A stretch of DNA of 16,360 bases, taken from assembly GCA_026982175.1 (NCBI GenBank), contig JALSHP010000213.1, positions 1 through 16,360 of the forward strand, given 5' to 3'. Source of the stretch: Campylobacteraceae bacterium (GTDB lineage: Bacteria > Campylobacterota > Campylobacteria > Campylobacterales > Sulfurovaceae). Within the stretch, counting starts at the first letter, position 1, and every line of letters starts with the position of its first letter. Below, piece by piece: positions 14,379 to 16,360 of the stretch. The notes beneath the pieces were generated by a model. The model was not told the DNA's origin. It was given only the letters and a program-made list of their open reading frames with translations, and searched no databases. The position numbers and the translations under genes are program-made.

Positions 14379-14409
14379 TACCATAAAAACTATCTATTAG
14401 GAAAATATA

Positions 14410-15657
14410 ATGAAAAATATACTCATAGAACAGAACCCACATTGGCAAGGTACGATTTATGCCTCTGTCGTTCGGCATCAACTTAAGCAACTCATATCGT
14501 ATCTTCCTACACGTCAAATCATTACCATTAGTGGTATTCGTAGATGTGGTAAAAGTACCCTTGCAAAACAAGCCATAAATCATCTTATGAAACAAGGGGT
14601 TAATCCCTTAAATATTCTTTTTGTTAATCTTGAACAACCATTTTTTTTAGAACATCGGCATAATGCTAACTATCTAAATACACTTTATGATACTTATTTG
14701 AAACTTGCCAATCCACAAGGAAAAACCTATGTTATATTTGATGAAGTTCAATTTTTTGAAAATTGGCAAGTGTTTGTTAAGAGTAAATATGAAAGCAGTG
14801 ATATAAAGTTTATTGTAACAGGCTCTAATTCCTCTTTACTCTCCAATGATTTAAACACCCTCTTAAGTGGTCGAACCTTAGAAGTACATTTAAATACTTT
14901 CTCTTTTGAGGAGTTTTTGGACTATAAAGAGATAGATTTCAGTAATGAAATAGCACGTTTAAACAGTCGTATCGCCATAGAAAGAGCCAAAGAAGAGTAT
15001 CTCACTTGGGGTGGGTTTTATGAAGTTTTTACAGAACCTAAAGAGTTGATTAAAAAAGAGATACTTCTTGCTTATGCTCGAAATATTATCTATCAAGACA
15101 TTGTTCCTCGGTATGGCATACGAAATTCCAATGAGTTGGAACGGCTCTTCTTTTATCTGCTCTCTAATGCGACAAGTATTTTAAACTACTCTAAATTAGC
15201 GGATACCTTTGCCCTTAGCGATAAAAGCATTAAAGAGTATATTGGCTATTTTGAAGATGTTTTTTTACTCAAACGACTTGATAGATACCATACAAAAGCG
15301 AAAGAAAAAATTCGCTCTAGTAAAAAAATTTATGTCAAAGATAATGGTTTTTTACAGATTGCCCCAAAACATTCTAAGAACTCGGGAACAGCTCTTGAAA
15401 ATGCTGTTTACAATATTCTTTACATTAAAGATAAGGACGTGACGTATATGAGAGATAAGTATGAGATTGATTTTTACGCTTGTGCTAAACTCTATCAAGT
15501 CGCATATGAAATAGAAGATGAAAAAACACGAAAACGAGAGTTGGGAGCTTTTAACTATTTTATGCCAAAGAGTGAGAAAGTTTTAGTTACTTTTGAGCAT
15601 AATGAGCTGATTGAGGGTATTGAAATTTTAAGTTTTGATGGCTTTGTATTTGAATAG
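14410..15657 (+). CDS. AAA_14 / DUF4143 family ATPase
   Basis: The 415-residue protein has an N-terminal AAA+ domain: Walker A GIRRCGKST (42-50), Walker B YVIFDEVQ (D111/E112) and a sensor-1-like VTGSNSSLL (136-144), followed by the family's SGRTLEVHLNTFSFEEFL segment (153-170). The second half matches the DUF4143 region, a winged-helix-like part (YSKLADTFALSDKSIKEYIGYFEDVFLLKRLDRY) and a C-terminal restriction-endonuclease-like fold with EIDFYA and YQVAYEIEDEKTRKREL. In this family a D/E-rich version of the nuclease core is common, so activity cannot be assumed. The biological role of these ATPases is poorly understood. The start ATG follows TTAGGA. It is probably a single-gene unit between the exporter and nrdB. 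Confidence 0.9.
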   Translation: MKNILIEQNPHWQGTIYASVVRHQLKQLISYLPTRQIITISGIRRCGKSTLAKQAINHLMKQGVNPLNILFVNLEQPFFLEHRHNANYLNTLYDTYLKLANPQGKTYVIFDEVQFFENWQVFVKSKYESSDIKFIVTGSNSSLLSNDLNTLLSGRTLEVHLNTFSFEEFLDYKEIDFSNEIARLNSRIAIERAKEEYLTWGGFYEVFTEPKELIKKEILLAYARNIIYQDIVPRYGIRNSNELERLFFYLLSNATSILNYSKLADTFALSDKSIKEYIGYFEDVFLLKRLDRYHTKAKEKIRSSKKIYVKDNGFLQIAPKHSKNSGTALENAVYNILYIKDKDVTYMRDKYEIDFYACAKLYQVAYEIEDEKTRKRELGAFNYFMPKSEKVLVTFEHNELIEGIEILSFDGFVFE

Positions 15658-15673
15658 ACTCTAAAGTTATTTA

Positions 15674-15681
15674 TGTATAAT
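15674..15681 (+). promoter_or_regulatory. Promoter (-10) of nrdB
   Basis: TGTATAAT contains a perfect TATAAT (15676-15681) 51 bases before the ATG. The TG touches the hexamer without the usual spacer base. Confidence 0.5.
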
Positions 15682-15732
15682 CGCATTCATATAAAAAATA
15701 AAATTTGAGTGTAAATTGAGGATTAAAAAAGA

Positions 15733-16360
15733 ATGCAAAGAAAAAAAATATATAACCCCGAATCGAAAGAAAAAACTTCTGAACGTAAGATATTTGGAGG
15801 TGACCCAACAGGGATTTTTGAGCTTAATGACATTAAATATCAATGGGCGTACAACCTTTGGGAGGTGATGCTTAACAACACTTGGTTTCCAAAAGAGGTT
15901 GATATGACCCAAGATGTGGGAGATTACAAACGCTTGACCGATGCTGAGAAAAAAGCTTATGACAAAGTCTTGGCTCAACTCATTTTTATGGACTCTTTAC
16001 AGACGAACAATATTATTGACAACATTAATCCGTTTATTACAGCACCTGAGGTGAACTTAATTTTGGTTAGACAATCGTTTGAAGAGGCGTTACACGCCCA
16101 ATCTTACGCTGTTATGGTCGATACTATTTCACAAAATTCCGATGAGATTTACGGACTTTGGCGAAATGATATGATGCTTAAAACCAAAAATGATGCCATT
16201 GCAAAAGTCTATCAAGAGCTTTCTGACAATCCCTCTGACAAAAACATTGTTAAAGCGATGTTTGCCAATCAGATTTTGGAGGGCATCTATTTTTATTCGG
16301 GGTTTACCTACATTTACACCTTGGCACGTTCAGGGAAAATGTTGGGTTCAGCACAGATGA
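15733..16360 (+). CDS. nrdB: Class I ribonucleotide reductase small (beta) subunit, C-terminus cut by window edge
   Basis: I translated 209 residues from the ATG at 15733-15735, which follows TTGAGGA. The protein is the radical-bearing subunit of aerobic ribonucleotide reductase; it stores the tyrosyl radical that the alpha subunit uses to convert ribonucleoside diphosphates to deoxyribonucleotides in the cytoplasm. Compared with E. coli NrdB, the iron ligands are visible: D87 (FMDSLQ), E118 and H121 (EEALH), and E183 (ILEGIYFY). Y125, four residues after H121, corresponds to the radical tyrosine, so this is a tyrosyl-radical form and not the tyrosine-less class Ic. The remaining ligands (second Glu and His) lie beyond the edge. 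It has its own promoter, and the large subunit gene is not in view. Confidence 0.95.
   Translation, partial: MQRKKIYNPESKEKTSERKIFGGDPTGIFELNDIKYQWAYNLWEVMLNNTWFPKEVDMTQDVGDYKRLTDAEKKAYDKVLAQLIFMDSLQTNNIIDNINPFITAPEVNLILVRQSFEEALHAQSYAVMVDTISQNSDEIYGLWRNDMMLKTKNDAIAKVYQELSDNPSDKNIVKAMFANQILEGIYFYSGFTYIYTLARSGKMLGSAQM

Noticed and set aside
15667..15978. Minus-strand frame over the start of nrdB
   Set aside because: It is a shadow of nrdB, whose iron ligands and radical tyrosine are clear on the plus strand.

Overview
This is an AT-rich bacterial chromosomal window with tightly packed genes. Most promoters look like an extended -10 box (TGnTATAAT or close) without a convincing -35. That style, the low GC and the gene families suggest Campylobacterota (an epsilonproteobacterium, perhaps Sulfurovum- or Sulfurimonas-like). 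This is an inference; the window has no rRNA, tRNA or other phylogenetic marker except a partial class I ribonucleotide reductase small subunit. No CRISPR array, rRNA or tRNA was seen.

Layout. 1-493 (-) is the N-terminal part of a family 2 glycosyltransferase. 620-2218 (+) is a fused double-ATPase of the peptide ABC importer type, without permease genes beside it. 2348-4613 (+) is a two-gene cell-envelope operon: a zincin-type lipoprotein (HEWGH) and a small exported protein, closed by a hairpin terminator. 4698-5333 (+) is a putative DNA-binding protein with helix-turn-helix and coiled coil. 5497-5703 (+) is a tiny exported or membrane protein. 5735-6217 is a scar: the promoter and first 55 codons of a second copy of the ABC exporter found at 12657, fused end to end with the N-terminal third of an IS5-like transposase on the opposite strand. 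6269-10691 (-) holds three lipoprotein genes in two transcription units: a short lipoprotein with a hexanucleotide repeat in its signal peptide, a lipoprotein with two Lcl/DUF1566 domains, and an 894-residue lipoprotein made of about 18 ELWxxDGT repeats. 10818-12628 (+) is a histidine kinase / response regulator pair. 12657-14333 (+) is an ABC exporter half-transporter, 14410-15657 (+) an AAA_14/DUF4143 ATPase, and 15733 to the right edge (+) is nrdB, cut by the window.

How parts may work together. The two lipoprotein transcription units begin with the same 55-bp promoter block (53 of 55 bases identical), so they are probably co-regulated. The second block lies in the divergent intergenic region next to the histidine kinase, so the adjacent two-component system is a reasonable but untested candidate regulator. 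The peptide-transporter ATPase and the ABC exporter both have a -10 box ending six bases before the ATG and no Shine-Dalgarno sequence, which predicts leaderless mRNAs. The truncated ABC copy at 5754 keeps the same promoter-start arrangement.
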